DNA from: MAG-120531 sp038125995
GTDB taxonomy: Bacteria > Bacteroidota > Bacteroidia > Flavobacteriales > Flavobacteriaceae
Length of the DNA stretch: 64,000 nt
Direction: 5' to 3'
NCBI GenBank assembly: GCA_038125995.1
Contig: JAYPEX010000003.1
Span: forward strand, 1 to 64,000
The translations under genes and the position numbers were made by a program. Of this stretch, positions 18,028 through 27,126 are shown piece after piece (the first letter of the stretch is position 1; each line of letters begins with the position of its first letter). Under the pieces are notes generated by a model, which did no database searches, was not told where the DNA came from, and saw only the letters and a program-made list of their open reading frames with translations.

Positions 18028-19776
18028 TTATAAATCAAATCGATATTGAGCACCAAGTGTAATAGTCGTTCCTAAATCAGGGTAATTATACCACATTTGA
18101 TACTGATTATTTGTAAGGTTTTTAGCTTTTAATTCAAAACTCCACTGATCGCTGTATTGATAATGCAATGTGGCGTCTAAATTCACAAAAGCCTCTAAAT
18201 CACGAGTCAAACTTGGATATGCTCCAGGCATCACAAATTGGACTACCGTGACTTCATGATCTTTTCTAGCTCCAATATAATTTAATTGAGAACTCAACAT
18301 CCAACGATCTGCTAATTTTGCATTAATAGACCCAAAAGCTTGTATGTTTGGTAAGTTCCATGCTTCTTCTTCATTTAAGGTTCTGTATTTACTATAGGAA
18401 ATACCAGCCCTTAAACTCAATTGATCAGCTGGACGAATCAACAAGGACCCACTGATATTTGCCTCGTCCACCTGATCGTAAACAATTTGAAAGCTACTTA
18501 AATTTTCATTTAAATAAGGTCCCGAGTCATTTCTGAAATAATTTTGGTAATTGAGCATCATCAAAGGCTGATTCTTAACTCTGGAAATACTCGTATTTAT
18601 ATCAAGACTCAAAAATTTACCAGAATTGGCTTGAAGACCAAACTCTAAATCGAAAAGCGTGTGTGTTGGTTCAATCTCCAATGTTGGACTTAAATAAGGA
18701 TTTAAATTTGTGAATTTTTCATAAGAATTCAAATGAGTTTCTCCATGCAAACTCCCTTTTAATAATACTTCTTTTGATAAGGTATACAACGCATCAACTG
18801 CGGGATACAAACCAAATTCCATTTCAGCATTATTATTTTTCACTACATAATCCATATCAATTCCAACCATAAGATTTAAATTACCTCTATTGATTTCAAA
18901 TTGAGGCATTACATCAAGCTCAACAAATTGATAAGGAGCTGGTTTCGTATCTCCTATTTCGCTTAAAGGGGCGTTTTCAAAACCACCACTCACATAGTCT
19001 AAAAATCCTTCTATTCTCAAAATTCTTTCAGCTAGCTCAAATTCTAACGTAGTAGCAGCTTTAAAACTAAGTTCATTTGACATCGTTAAATCCGAGATGG
19101 TATTGAGGTTCATATGAATATCTTCCACAACTCCAGTATTAAAATTATATCTAAAAACCACTCCAGCCCTATTGAAGCGTTGCTTTACAGATTTCTCAGT
19201 TACTTCAAACCCCAATACAATTGGTTTGCCATAATAATTAAATTGTTGGTTTGCATATTTAAGTCTCAAACTTCCATCACCTTTTTTCGAACTAAATCCC
19301 ATAGTAGAACCCAAAAACATATTACTGTTGAGTGGCCCATAAACATAATCAGCAAAGGAACCTTTTAAATAATCGTATGAAGCTTGTAATGAATAATTGA
19401 ATTTTGAACTTATGTATTGATGATGACTCAAATCAAAATTAAAACTTGAATTATTTCCAGCCGAGAGTCTGATTATAGAAGAATGAATATCTTCAATCGG
19501 TGAAATCCACTGCAAATAAGGGGCTTCAAATTTTGGAATATAAACATCTAATACTGGAAATGTCTCTATTGTGTAGTTGAGGTTTGCAGAAGATTTTTTC
19601 TCAAAATTTGGTTTTTTGGGAACCAAAGCCTGCTTTCTAGTAGGTTCAATTTCAGGGTTATAGGATTTAACCACCGTAAGTGTTTCTCTCACCTCTTCTT
19701 TAGTTTCCTGTGCAGTTAATGGAACTGCCCATAAAAATGTAAAGATGAATAGGATATTGTGATAAGTCTTTATCAT
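18028..19776 (-). CDS. outer-membrane beta-barrel protein, TonB-receptor-like, without plug
   Basis: The 582-residue protein has a signal peptide (cleavage after LTAQ) and a basic N-terminal stretch. A long series of alternating aromatic beta-strands ends in LGAQYRFDL, typical of an outer-membrane barrel. The C-terminal strands resemble those of TonB-dependent receptors, but I see no plug domain and no carboxypeptidase-like domain. It follows the 1005-residue TPR gene after only 2 bases, so the two products probably work together. The function is unknown to me; structural envelope roles or transport are both possible. Confidence 0.75.
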   Translation of the reverse strand: MIKTYHNILFIFTFLWAVPLTAQETKEEVRETLTVVKSYNPEIEPTRKQALVPKKPNFEKKSSANLNYTIETFPVLDVYIPKFEAPYLQWISPIEDIHSSIIRLSAGNNSSFNFDLSHHQYISSKFNYSLQASYDYLKGSFADYVYGPLNSNMFLGSTMGFSSKKGDGSLRLKYANQQFNYYGKPIVLGFEVTEKSVKQRFNRAGVVFRYNFNTGVVEDIHMNLNTISDLTMSNELSFKAATTLEFELAERILRIEGFLDYVSGGFENAPLSEIGDTKPAPYQFVELDVMPQFEINRGNLNLMVGIDMDYVVKNNNAEMEFGLYPAVDALYTLSKEVLLKGSLHGETHLNSYEKFTNLNPYLSPTLEIEPTHTLFDLEFGLQANSGKFLSLDINTSISRVKNQPLMMLNYQNYFRNDSGPYLNENLSSFQIVYDQVDEANISGSLLIRPADQLSLRAGISYSKYRTLNEEEAWNLPNIQAFGSINAKLADRWMLSSQLNYIGARKDHEVTVVQFVMPGAYPSLTRDLEAFVNLDATLHYQYSDQWSFELKAKNLTNNQYQMWYNYPDLGTTITLGAQYRFDL

Positions 19777-19778
19777 AA

Positions 19779-22700
19779 TTATTGAATACTATCTTTTTCT
19801 ATTTGATTTTCTGAAACCACCTCTGAGCTTTTAGTCTTATTTATAAGATCTGATGCTTCGTCGACAATCTCTGGAAATTGAGTAAAATTCGCAACAATGG
19901 AGTTGAGTATGTAATTGGCTTGAAAAGCATCCTCGAGTCCTATAAAATTCTTAGCCATTAAAACCAAACCTTTAGCGGCCCATAATTTGTATGCCGGATA
20001 CTCTTTTGCTAATTTTTGAATTGTTTCATTTGATTTATCAAAATTACCATCTTGATGATAAAAGTACGCATTAAAATAAAGTGCTTCAGCAGCAGTTTCA
20101 CCATTGGCATTTTCACTGACAATAGCATAGGCCGATTTACTTTCCTCCAGCGCTCCTAACTCAAATGAAGATCTAGCTAAAATTAGTAGCGCATCCGTTT
20201 CCAATCGTTTTTCTATGCCTTCTACAGCCAAAAGCTTCGTGGCGTAGGTCTTTGCTAAGGCTATTTCTTTTTGCTCGTAATAAGCCCTCATTAAATTAGA
20301 AATCGCAAAGTGTTCATTTTGAATTCGATTTGCGATAGACTCCATCTCTTTTAAATCTTCTACAGCGCTACTGATTCCGTTGAGCTCGATAAGCAAACTT
20401 ATTTTTTCTAAAAGCGCCTCTTCTCTAAATATGGAAGCCTGTTTTGCTACCAATGCAAAAAGAGGCAATGCTTTGTTTTTTAAATCAGTCTTTAAATAGA
20501 GTTTTGCTAAATCAAATCGCGACTCTAATTGATACCTTCCCTTGGGATAGGTTTCCACATAGTATTCATAAGCCTTAATTGCTTTTTCTATTTTTAAATT
20601 CAACAGCAATTGTTTAGCCGCATCAAAACTTGACTTGTCAAGAGATTCCTCTGACTCACTGATATAATCTAATCCTTTTACCCAATTCGCATAGGTTTCT
20701 AAATCACCCATTTCCATATAAATACGTTTGGCTGCAGCTACTGCCTGAACAGCCTCCTCAGTTCTTGGAAAATCTTTAGTTAATCCAACAAATAGTTCTA
20801 AAGCTTGATTATTAAATCCATTGGTATACAACAATAGCCCCTTACGAAGCTTGCTGACTGCCACCAGTGGACTTTGAGGGTGTTGAATCACTAATTTATC
20901 GAAAGTGCTGATCGCTAGATTGTTTTGACCTTCACTAGCATAGGTAACTCCTAAATTATAACTCACTTCATCTCTTAAAGTTGAGTTTGAATAGTCCGTT
21001 AACCACTGTTTAAGCAAATCAATTTTTTTAGTGTTGTTCTGTAAATAGCCATAAGACATAGCCGCTTTGAAAGCCGCGTAATCTCTAGGAGCAGAAGGAT
21101 ACAAAACTACTGTTGAGTACGAACTAATTGCATTGTTAAAATCCTTGGAGACATAATAGCAATCCGCCAACTTCACCAGAGCATCTGTATAAGTTGAAGC
21201 GGATCGATTGATATTGGAAAGATAATTCTTAAAAGAAGGAATGGCCTCCTTAAAACGTTTCATTTTAAAATAGGCATAAGCCCTCAGATAATCTATTTCA
21301 AAAACCTCTTCAATAGAAGTTCTTCTATGGTGTTTTTGAAGTTTGATCAACTCCTGAAGAGCGAGTTGATCTTTATCGAGCTCTAACAAACACTCTGCTT
21401 TCCAAAAAAGAGCTTTTGCTGCAATCTTGGTGGAAGGACTTGCGTTAAAAGAACGATCTAAAAATCCAATTGCAGATTCAAAGGCTCTCAATTCAATCAA
21501 GTCAATTGCTTTCAGATAAGTAACCTGTTGTAAAACAGTACTAGAAGCCAGTTGAGGTTGTTGTTCAATCATATTCAATGCCGCTTCAAAATCACTGGTT
21601 TGAATATAAGCCTCAATCAACAATGATTTTATTTCACTTTGATACTTTGAATTTGGAAAACTAGTCACAAATCTTCCCAAGGCAGATACTGCAGCTTCAT
21701 AAGGGTTTCCAATATCAAAACTCAATTTTGAATAGTGGTATTGAGCAGCTTCATTTAATGGCTTTGAAAAACCTAATTGATAAGAAGCTCTGTAGGCTGT
21801 TAGTGCCTCAGACTTTTTGTCCAATCTCATATAACTGGCACCTAATTGGTAATAGGCGTTTTGAGCGATCTCATCATTTCCCCCAACAATGGTGTTAAAA
21901 ATTGAAAGTGCTTTTTGATAGTCTGATTGTTCAAAATACGAATACCCCAAATGATAGCTATCCAGAGTAGACCAATTCCCTGCTAGCTCTTTATAAACTT
22001 CGTAGTAAGGAATCGCTTTTGAGAATTCCTTTAATTGAAAATAGCTTTCAGCTACGATCTTATTGAGCAGTGAACGTTCCGACTTTGATGCAGAAGGCAT
22101 AAAGTTTAGTGCTGCCTCAATTGCTTTCTTGTAATTCGATTCTCTGAAACTGATATCTGCATTAAAATAAGCGCTTTTTACAGTAAGTGATTGATCATCA
22201 AAAGGAGCGGAAAACAATGACTTTGCCAGATTCAGTTCATCTTTTTTATATGCGATGTACCCCAAATAGAAGCGAGCTTTAGAATCGTACAATTGATCCG
22301 TTCTGGCTTTTTCAAAATTAGATTTCGCCATATCAATTGCTCCTTCGATAAATAAACTGTAACCAAAATTGAAGTAATAATGAGTGATCTCAGATTTATT
22401 GAGCGACTTTATGTCAATTGACTGATAAATTTTAAGAGCCTCTGAATAATCTTGATTTTCAAAAAGTGATGTAGCAACATAAAAATTTAACTGCTCTTTA
22501 TAAATACTCTCTGAATAGTTCTTTTTAAAGCGATCTGCTTCATCTTTAAAATTATTGATTTTCAAATAATAAGCAGTCAAAGCCTTGTAGTAAGAAACCT
22601 CCATTTTAAATTGATGGGATTGTTTAGAATCAATTAACTCTTCGAATAAAACCCTGGAAGCCCCATATGATTTTTGATGAAATAATGCCAGTGCATAGGC

Positions 22701-22796
22701 GTATTTTTCATCAGTTTGATCTTCGGCTGTATGTACTTGAGCATAACTGTTTATACTGCAAATCAAAATGAGAACAAAGCCAATCTTTTTGAACAT
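19779..22796 (-). CDS. large exported tetratricopeptide-repeat protein
   Basis: This 1005-residue protein has a signal peptide (FVLILICSINSYAQ) and is otherwise made almost wholly of helical TPR units, with repeated A-YF/Y-LG-Y and ALF--AE-LLE patterns through the length. Several stretches resemble the periplasmic TPRs of the BamD/YbgF type (FPNSKYQSEIKSLLIEAY, YPKGRYQLESRFDLAKLY). It has no enzymatic motif and probably acts as a periplasmic scaffold. The barrel gene follows after 2 bases. Its upstream region is shared with the divergent ftsE. Confidence 0.82.
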   Translation of the reverse strand: MFKKIGFVLILICSINSYAQVHTAEDQTDEKYAYALALFHQKSYGASRVLFEELIDSKQSHQFKMEVSYYKALTAYYLKINNFKDEADRFKKNYSESIYKEQLNFYVATSLFENQDYSEALKIYQSIDIKSLNKSEITHYYFNFGYSLFIEGAIDMAKSNFEKARTDQLYDSKARFYLGYIAYKKDELNLAKSLFSAPFDDQSLTVKSAYFNADISFRESNYKKAIEAALNFMPSASKSERSLLNKIVAESYFQLKEFSKAIPYYEVYKELAGNWSTLDSYHLGYSYFEQSDYQKALSIFNTIVGGNDEIAQNAYYQLGASYMRLDKKSEALTAYRASYQLGFSKPLNEAAQYHYSKLSFDIGNPYEAAVSALGRFVTSFPNSKYQSEIKSLLIEAYIQTSDFEAALNMIEQQPQLASSTVLQQVTYLKAIDLIELRAFESAIGFLDRSFNASPSTKIAAKALFWKAECLLELDKDQLALQELIKLQKHHRRTSIEEVFEIDYLRAYAYFKMKRFKEAIPSFKNYLSNINRSASTYTDALVKLADCYYVSKDFNNAISSYSTVVLYPSAPRDYAAFKAAMSYGYLQNNTKKIDLLKQWLTDYSNSTLRDEVSYNLGVTYASEGQNNLAISTFDKLVIQHPQSPLVAVSKLRKGLLLYTNGFNNQALELFVGLTKDFPRTEEAVQAVAAAKRIYMEMGDLETYANWVKGLDYISESEESLDKSSFDAAKQLLLNLKIEKAIKAYEYYVETYPKGRYQLESRFDLAKLYLKTDLKNKALPLFALVAKQASIFREEALLEKISLLIELNGISSAVEDLKEMESIANRIQNEHFAISNLMRAYYEQKEIALAKTYATKLLAVEGIEKRLETDALLILARSSFELGALEESKSAYAIVSENANGETAAEALYFNAYFYHQDGNFDKSNETIQKLAKEYPAYKLWAAKGLVLMAKNFIGLEDAFQANYILNSIVANFTQFPEIVDEASDLINKTKSSEVVSENQIEKDSIQ

Positions 22797-22939
22797 GAAA
22801 ATAATGTTTTTAAGAATGATAAAAATTTAAATAGCGCTGTATTTTAGGAGGCTAATTTAGACAATGAATATAAAGAATTTTCACTAGTATAAACACCTTT
22901 TAAAAAGAAGTTATTACATTTATAACAACAAAATTAATT

Positions 22940-23623
22940 ATGGCTCAAACAATTCTCTCGCTCACAGACCTTTGTGTATATCAAGAACAAAATCTGATTT
23001 TAAGCCAAGTCAATCTAAATCTTCAAAAAGGAGAATTTTGCTATCTCATCGGAGAAACGGGTTCAGGAAAAAGCAGCCTTCTTAAAATTCTATACGGTGA
23101 ACTCGAAATTAAAACAGGTTCAGCTGAAATAGTAGGCTTTAATCTCAATAATTTAAAGGAATCTGAAATCCCTTTCTTAAGAAGAAAGATTGGGGTGATT
23201 TTTCAAGATTTTAAATTGTTACCTGACCGCTCGATTCAAGATAATTTAATGTTCGTTTTAAAAGCAACAGGCTGGAAAGACAAAAAAACAATGATTGATC
23301 GTTGTGAGGAAGTATTAGATAAGGTAGGAATGAAGACCAAGGGATTTAAATTTCCACACGAATTATCAGGAGGTGAACAACAACGCGTTTCAATTGCGAG
23401 GGCACTTTTAAATGATCCAGAACTGATCTTAGCTGATGAGCCTACAGGTAATTTAGACCCTAAAACAAGTGTAGAAGTGATGAAGGTTCTCGAAGAGATT
23501 CACAAGGCAGGAAATACCATTCTAATGGCCACACATGACTATGCTCTAATTTTAAAATATCCGCATAAGACTCTTAAATGTCACGGTGGAGCTATTTTTG
23601 AAGTTGCAGAAAACACCATTTAA
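22940..23623 (+). CDS. ftsE: cell-division ABC ATPase FtsE
   Basis: FtsE is the ATPase partner of the membrane protein FtsX. The pair controls septal peptidoglycan hydrolysis. The 227-residue protein has Walker A GETGSGKSS, a Q loop VIFQDFKLLPDR that is typical of FtsE, signature LSGGEQQRVSIARALL, and Walker B LILADEPTGNLDP. The H loop is in ATHDY. No ftsX is adjacent in this window, so the partner must be encoded elsewhere. A LolD-type function is less likely given the Q-loop sequence. Confidence 0.87.
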   Translation: MAQTILSLTDLCVYQEQNLILSQVNLNLQKGEFCYLIGETGSGKSSLLKILYGELEIKTGSAEIVGFNLNNLKESEIPFLRRKIGVIFQDFKLLPDRSIQDNLMFVLKATGWKDKKTMIDRCEEVLDKVGMKTKGFKFPHELSGGEQQRVSIARALLNDPELILADEPTGNLDPKTSVEVMKVLEEIHKAGNTILMATHDYALILKYPHKTLKCHGGAIFEVAENTI

Positions 23624-23664
23624 TAAGTTTATATTTTTTTGTTTCTTTGATGCAAATTTAATTT

Positions 23665-24399
23665 ATGGACATACTCGGAATAGATATTGGAGGATCAGGA
23701 ATTAAAGGTGCTTTAGTTGACTTAGAAACTGGAGAACTCACCACAGAACGCTATAGAATTCCAACTCCAGAAGGCGGAGAACCTGAAGCTGTTGCTGATG
23801 TCGTAGCTCAAATTGTAGAACACTTTAACTACAATGGAAAAGTGGGATGCGGTATCCCGACGATTGTCAAAGATGGTATTTGCAAAGAACACGGGAATCT
23901 CAGTCCAAAATGGAAAGGATTGAATGCTGAAGAACTATTTCAAAAGAGAACAGGATTGAATTTTCACATCATCAATGATGCCGATGCAGCAGCTAGTGCT
24001 ATTATGCATTACGGAGTTGGGAAAGACAGAAATGGCTTGGTGGTGACCATCACTGTTGGAACTGGTTTAGGATCAGGAACTTATTACAATGGAAAACTAA
24101 TCCCCAACTTTGAATTAGGACAAATACCCTACAAGAAATACGAAAAATTTGAACATTACGCTGCCTCCTCGATAAAAGCACAGGAAAACCTTTCCTTTAA
24201 ACAATGGGCAAAACGCTTTAATAAATTCCTAAAATTCATCAACTTAATTGTATCTCCTAACCTCATTATCTTAGGTGGTGGAATTTCTAAATATTGGTCT
24301 AAGTTTGAAAAGCACTTAGAGTCTGAAGTAGAAATAATTCCTGCAGAGTTACAAAATCATGCAGGAATTATTGGAGCTGCAGCTGAAGTAAATAGTTAA
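23665..24399 (+). CDS. ppgK: polyphosphate glucokinase-like ROK kinase
   Basis: The 244-residue protein is a ROK-family sugar kinase closest to polyphosphate-dependent glucokinases. It has the N-terminal phosphate motif GIDIGGSGIKGALVD, the catalytic Asp in NDADAAASAI, and TVGTGLGSG. The C-terminal motif reads LGGGISKYW. It lacks the zinc-binding CxCGxxGC of many ROK proteins, which fits the PpgK branch. It would phosphorylate glucose using polyphosphate or ATP. The stop codon overlaps the opposing typA stop by two bases. Confidence 0.85.
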   Translation: MDILGIDIGGSGIKGALVDLETGELTTERYRIPTPEGGEPEAVADVVAQIVEHFNYNGKVGCGIPTIVKDGICKEHGNLSPKWKGLNAEELFQKRTGLNFHIINDADAAASAIMHYGVGKDRNGLVVTITVGTGLGSGTYYNGKLIPNFELGQIPYKKYEKFEHYAASSIKAQENLSFKQWAKRFNKFLKFINLIVSPNLIILGGGISKYWSKFEKHLESEVEIIPAELQNHAGIIGAAAEVNS

Positions 24400-26195
24400 G
24401 CTATTTTATTTCGCTTGCGATCCACTTCTTTTAAATAGATCTTTCTTAAACGAATCGATTTTGGCGTAACCTCAACGTATTCATCTTTTTGAATGTATTC
24501 TAAGGCTTCTTCTAATGAGAATTTTATCGCTGGAACAATCTTAGCTTTGTCATCAGCTCCTGAAGATCGTACGTTTGAAAGCTTTTTAGTTTTAGTGACA
24601 TTGACTGTCATATCATCTCCTCTAGAGTTTTCTCCAATCACTTGTCCTTCGTAAATATCCTCACCTGGATCGACGAAGAATTTTCCTCTTTCTTGAAGTT
24701 TATCGATGGAATAAGGAATTGCTTTTCCCTGTTCCATAGAAACTAAAGATCCATTTTGACGTTGTGGAACATCACCTTTAAGTGGTTGATATTCCAAGAA
24801 TCTATGAGACATAATTGCTTCTCCAGCAGTTGCAGTAAGAAGTTGATTTCTCAGTCCGATGATTCCTCTTGATGGAATTTGGAATTCACAAATCATACGA
24901 GATCCCTTAACTTCCATAGACATCATCTCCCCTTTTCTTAGAGATACCATTTCAACTGCTTTACCAGATACTTCTTCCGGAAGATCTATAGTCAACTGTT
25001 CAATAGGTTCACATTTAACTCCATCGATTTCTTTGACAATTACCTGAGGCTGCCCGATTTGAAGTTCATATCCTTCTCTTCTCATGGTTTCAATAAGAAC
25101 TGAAAGGTGCAATACCCCGCGTCCAAAAACCATAAACTTATCAGCTGAATCTGTGCTTTGAACACGAAGCGCTAAGTTCTTTTCTAATTCTTTAGTCAAA
25201 CGATCGTTGATATGTCTTGAGGTCACAAACTTTCCTTCTTTACCAAAGAATGGAGAGTCGTTGATTGTAAAGAGCATACTCATCGTAGGCTCATCGATAG
25301 CAATCGTTTGTAATTGCTCAGGATTTTCTAGATCAGCAACAGTGTCTCCAATCTCAAATCCATCAATTCCAACAAGGGCACAAATATCTCCGGTTTGAAC
25401 TTCTTCTACCTTCAATTTTCCTAATCCTTCGAATATAAATAATTCTTTAAGCTTTGATTTTACTTGACTACCATCGCGTTTAATCAAGGTGATTTGTTGT
25501 CCTTCTTTCAACGTACCTCTTTGCAATCTACCAATTGCGATTCTACCTGTAAAAGAGGAGAAATCTAAAGAAGTAATCAGCATTTGAGTAGTACCTTCTT
25601 GAGGCTCAAAACTAGGTACGTGTTCGATTACCATATCCAATAATGGCTCAATGGAGTTCGTTTGATTATTGTGATCTTCACTCATCCAATTGTTTTTAGC
25701 AGATCCGTAAACAGTTGGAAAATCTAACTGCCATTCTTCTGCTCCAAGTTCGAACATCAAATCGAAAACTTTTTCGTGAACCTCATCGGGAGTACAGTTT
25801 TCTTTATCAACTTTATTGATCACAACACAAGGCTTTAAACCAAGGTCTATAGCTTTTTGTAATACAAAACGAGTTTGAGGCATCGGACCTTCAAAGGCAT
25901 CTACTAACAGTAATACCCCATCAGCCATATTGAGAACTCGCTCCACTTCACCACCGAAATCGGCGTGACCTGGAGTATCAATGATGTTGATTTTTGTCCC
26001 TTTATAATTTACAGATACGTTCTTTGAAACAATAGTAATACCGCGTTCTCTCTCGAGTTCGTTATTATCTAATATGAGTTCACCAGTAGTTTCATTTTCA
26101 CGAAACAACTGACAGTGGTGCATAATTTTATCAACCAATGTAGTCTTACCGTGGTCTACGTGGGCGATAATTGCGATATTCTTAATGTCTTTCAT
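24396..26195 (-). CDS. typA: ribosome-associated GTPase TypA/BipA
   Basis: TypA (BipA) is a translational GTPase that binds the ribosome at the EF-G site and matters for stress and low-temperature growth and for 50S assembly. The 599-residue protein has G1 AHVDHGKTTL, G2 ERERGITI, G3 DTPGHADFGGEVER and G4 NKVDKE. The BipA-specific C-terminal domain contains PSRGIIGLRNQLLTATAGEAIM. A full consensus promoter lies upstream. The gene ends convergently and overlapping with ppgK. Confidence 0.96.
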   Translation of the reverse strand: MKDIKNIAIIAHVDHGKTTLVDKIMHHCQLFRENETTGELILDNNELERERGITIVSKNVSVNYKGTKINIIDTPGHADFGGEVERVLNMADGVLLLVDAFEGPMPQTRFVLQKAIDLGLKPCVVINKVDKENCTPDEVHEKVFDLMFELGAEEWQLDFPTVYGSAKNNWMSEDHNNQTNSIEPLLDMVIEHVPSFEPQEGTTQMLITSLDFSSFTGRIAIGRLQRGTLKEGQQITLIKRDGSQVKSKLKELFIFEGLGKLKVEEVQTGDICALVGIDGFEIGDTVADLENPEQLQTIAIDEPTMSMLFTINDSPFFGKEGKFVTSRHINDRLTKELEKNLALRVQSTDSADKFMVFGRGVLHLSVLIETMRREGYELQIGQPQVIVKEIDGVKCEPIEQLTIDLPEEVSGKAVEMVSLRKGEMMSMEVKGSRMICEFQIPSRGIIGLRNQLLTATAGEAIMSHRFLEYQPLKGDVPQRQNGSLVSMEQGKAIPYSIDKLQERGKFFVDPGEDIYEGQVIGENSRGDDMTVNVTKTKKLSNVRSSGADDKAKIVPAIKFSLEEALEYIQKDEYVEVTPKSIRLRKIYLKEVDRKRNKIA

Positions 26196-26224
26196 GTATC
26201 TAAATAGGTTTCCTTTTGAGGCTG

Positions 26225-26253
26225 CAAATATACAACTAAAAAAAGCTTCTCAA
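26225..26253 (-). promoter_or_regulatory. promoter of typA
   Basis: On the minus strand, TTG (26251-26253) is followed after 18 bases by TATATTTG (26225-26232). It lies 29 bases before the typA ATG. Both boxes match the Bacteroidota consensus. Confidence 0.6.
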
Positions 26254-26277
26254 CCTATTATTTTTAAGAAGAGTGTA

Positions 26278-27096
26278 TTAAAGAGATACAACAGTAGTTC
26301 TCAAGCGGCTTAAGCGCTCTAAAAGACCCTCTAAAAGACTGAGGTCTAACATATTCGCTCCATCACTTTTGGCGTTTTTTGGATCGAAATGTGTCTCGAT
26401 GAAGATTCCATCGACTCCCGTTGCAATTCCTGCTCTAGCTATGGTTTCAATCATTTCTGGACGACCACCTGTCACACCAGAAGATTGGTTGGGCTGTTGA
26501 AGTGAGTGAGTCACGTCCAAAACTACAGGAGCGTATTGTTTCATTGTAGGAATTCCTCTAAAATCAACAATCATATCCTGATAGCCAAACATTGTACCTC
26601 GATCAGTAATCATGACTTGTTGGTTATTAGAATCCATCACTTTTTGAGCGGCGTGTTGCATACTCTCAGGACTCATAAATTGTCCTTTTTTGAGATTGAC
26701 TACTTTTCCAGTAGCTGCAGCAGCAACTACTAAATCAGTTTGACGGACTAGAAAAGCAGGTATTTGAAGCACATCCACATAGGCTGCAGCAAATTCTGCA
26801 TCAGCAATTTCGTGTATATCAGTTACCGTGGGTACTTCAAAGGTTTTTGAAACTTTTTCTAGAATTTTTAAGGCCTTTTCATCACCTATTCCAGTGAAGG
26901 AATCTATACGTGAACGATTGGCTTTTTTAAAACTACCTTTAAATACATAGGGAATCTTATAACGATCCGTAATCGAAACAACTTTTTCAGCAATTCTCAT
27001 AGCCATATCTTCTCCTTCAATAGCACAAGGGCCTGCAAGAAGAAAAAATTGTTCACTTTCAGCGTGTTTAATCTGCGGTATTAATTCCAGTTTCAT
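26278..27096 (-). CDS. kdsA: 3-deoxy-8-phosphooctulonate synthase KdsA
   Basis: KdsA condenses phosphoenolpyruvate with arabinose 5-phosphate to form KDO 8-phosphate, a precursor of the lipopolysaccharide inner core. The 272-residue protein has the family sequences LLAGPCAIEGEDMA, YVFKGSFKKANRSR, GIGDEKALKIL, TDIHE, DVLQIPAFLVRQTDL and DRGTMFGYQDM. This indicates a Gram-negative cell envelope with LPS. A -7 box lies 20 bases upstream, in the short gap after the dehydrogenase gene. Confidence 0.96.
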   Translation of the reverse strand: MKLELIPQIKHAESEQFFLLAGPCAIEGEDMAMRIAEKVVSITDRYKIPYVFKGSFKKANRSRIDSFTGIGDEKALKILEKVSKTFEVPTVTDIHEIADAEFAAAYVDVLQIPAFLVRQTDLVVAAAATGKVVNLKKGQFMSPESMQHAAQKVMDSNNQQVMITDRGTMFGYQDMIVDFRGIPTMKQYAPVVLDVTHSLQQPNQSSGVTGGRPEMIETIARAGIATGVDGIFIETHFDPKNAKSDGANMLDLSLLEGLLERLSRLRTTVVSL

Positions 27097-27115
27097 AGGT
27101 ATCTTTATTTAAATG

Positions 27116-27123
27116 CAAAGATA
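27116..27123 (-). promoter_or_regulatory. -7 box of kdsA
   Basis: TATCTTTG on the minus strand is a full TAnnTTTG match in the 30-base gap between kdsA and the upstream gene. No good TTG partner was found, so confidence is limited. Confidence 0.35.
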
Positions 27124-27126
27124 CAT

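Noticed and set aside
26229..26276. A CTTCT/AGAAG stem with a T run downstream of kdsA resembled a terminator.
   Set aside because: The stem has only 5 bp and a large loop. It is too weak to list as a feature, and the region also holds the typA promoter.
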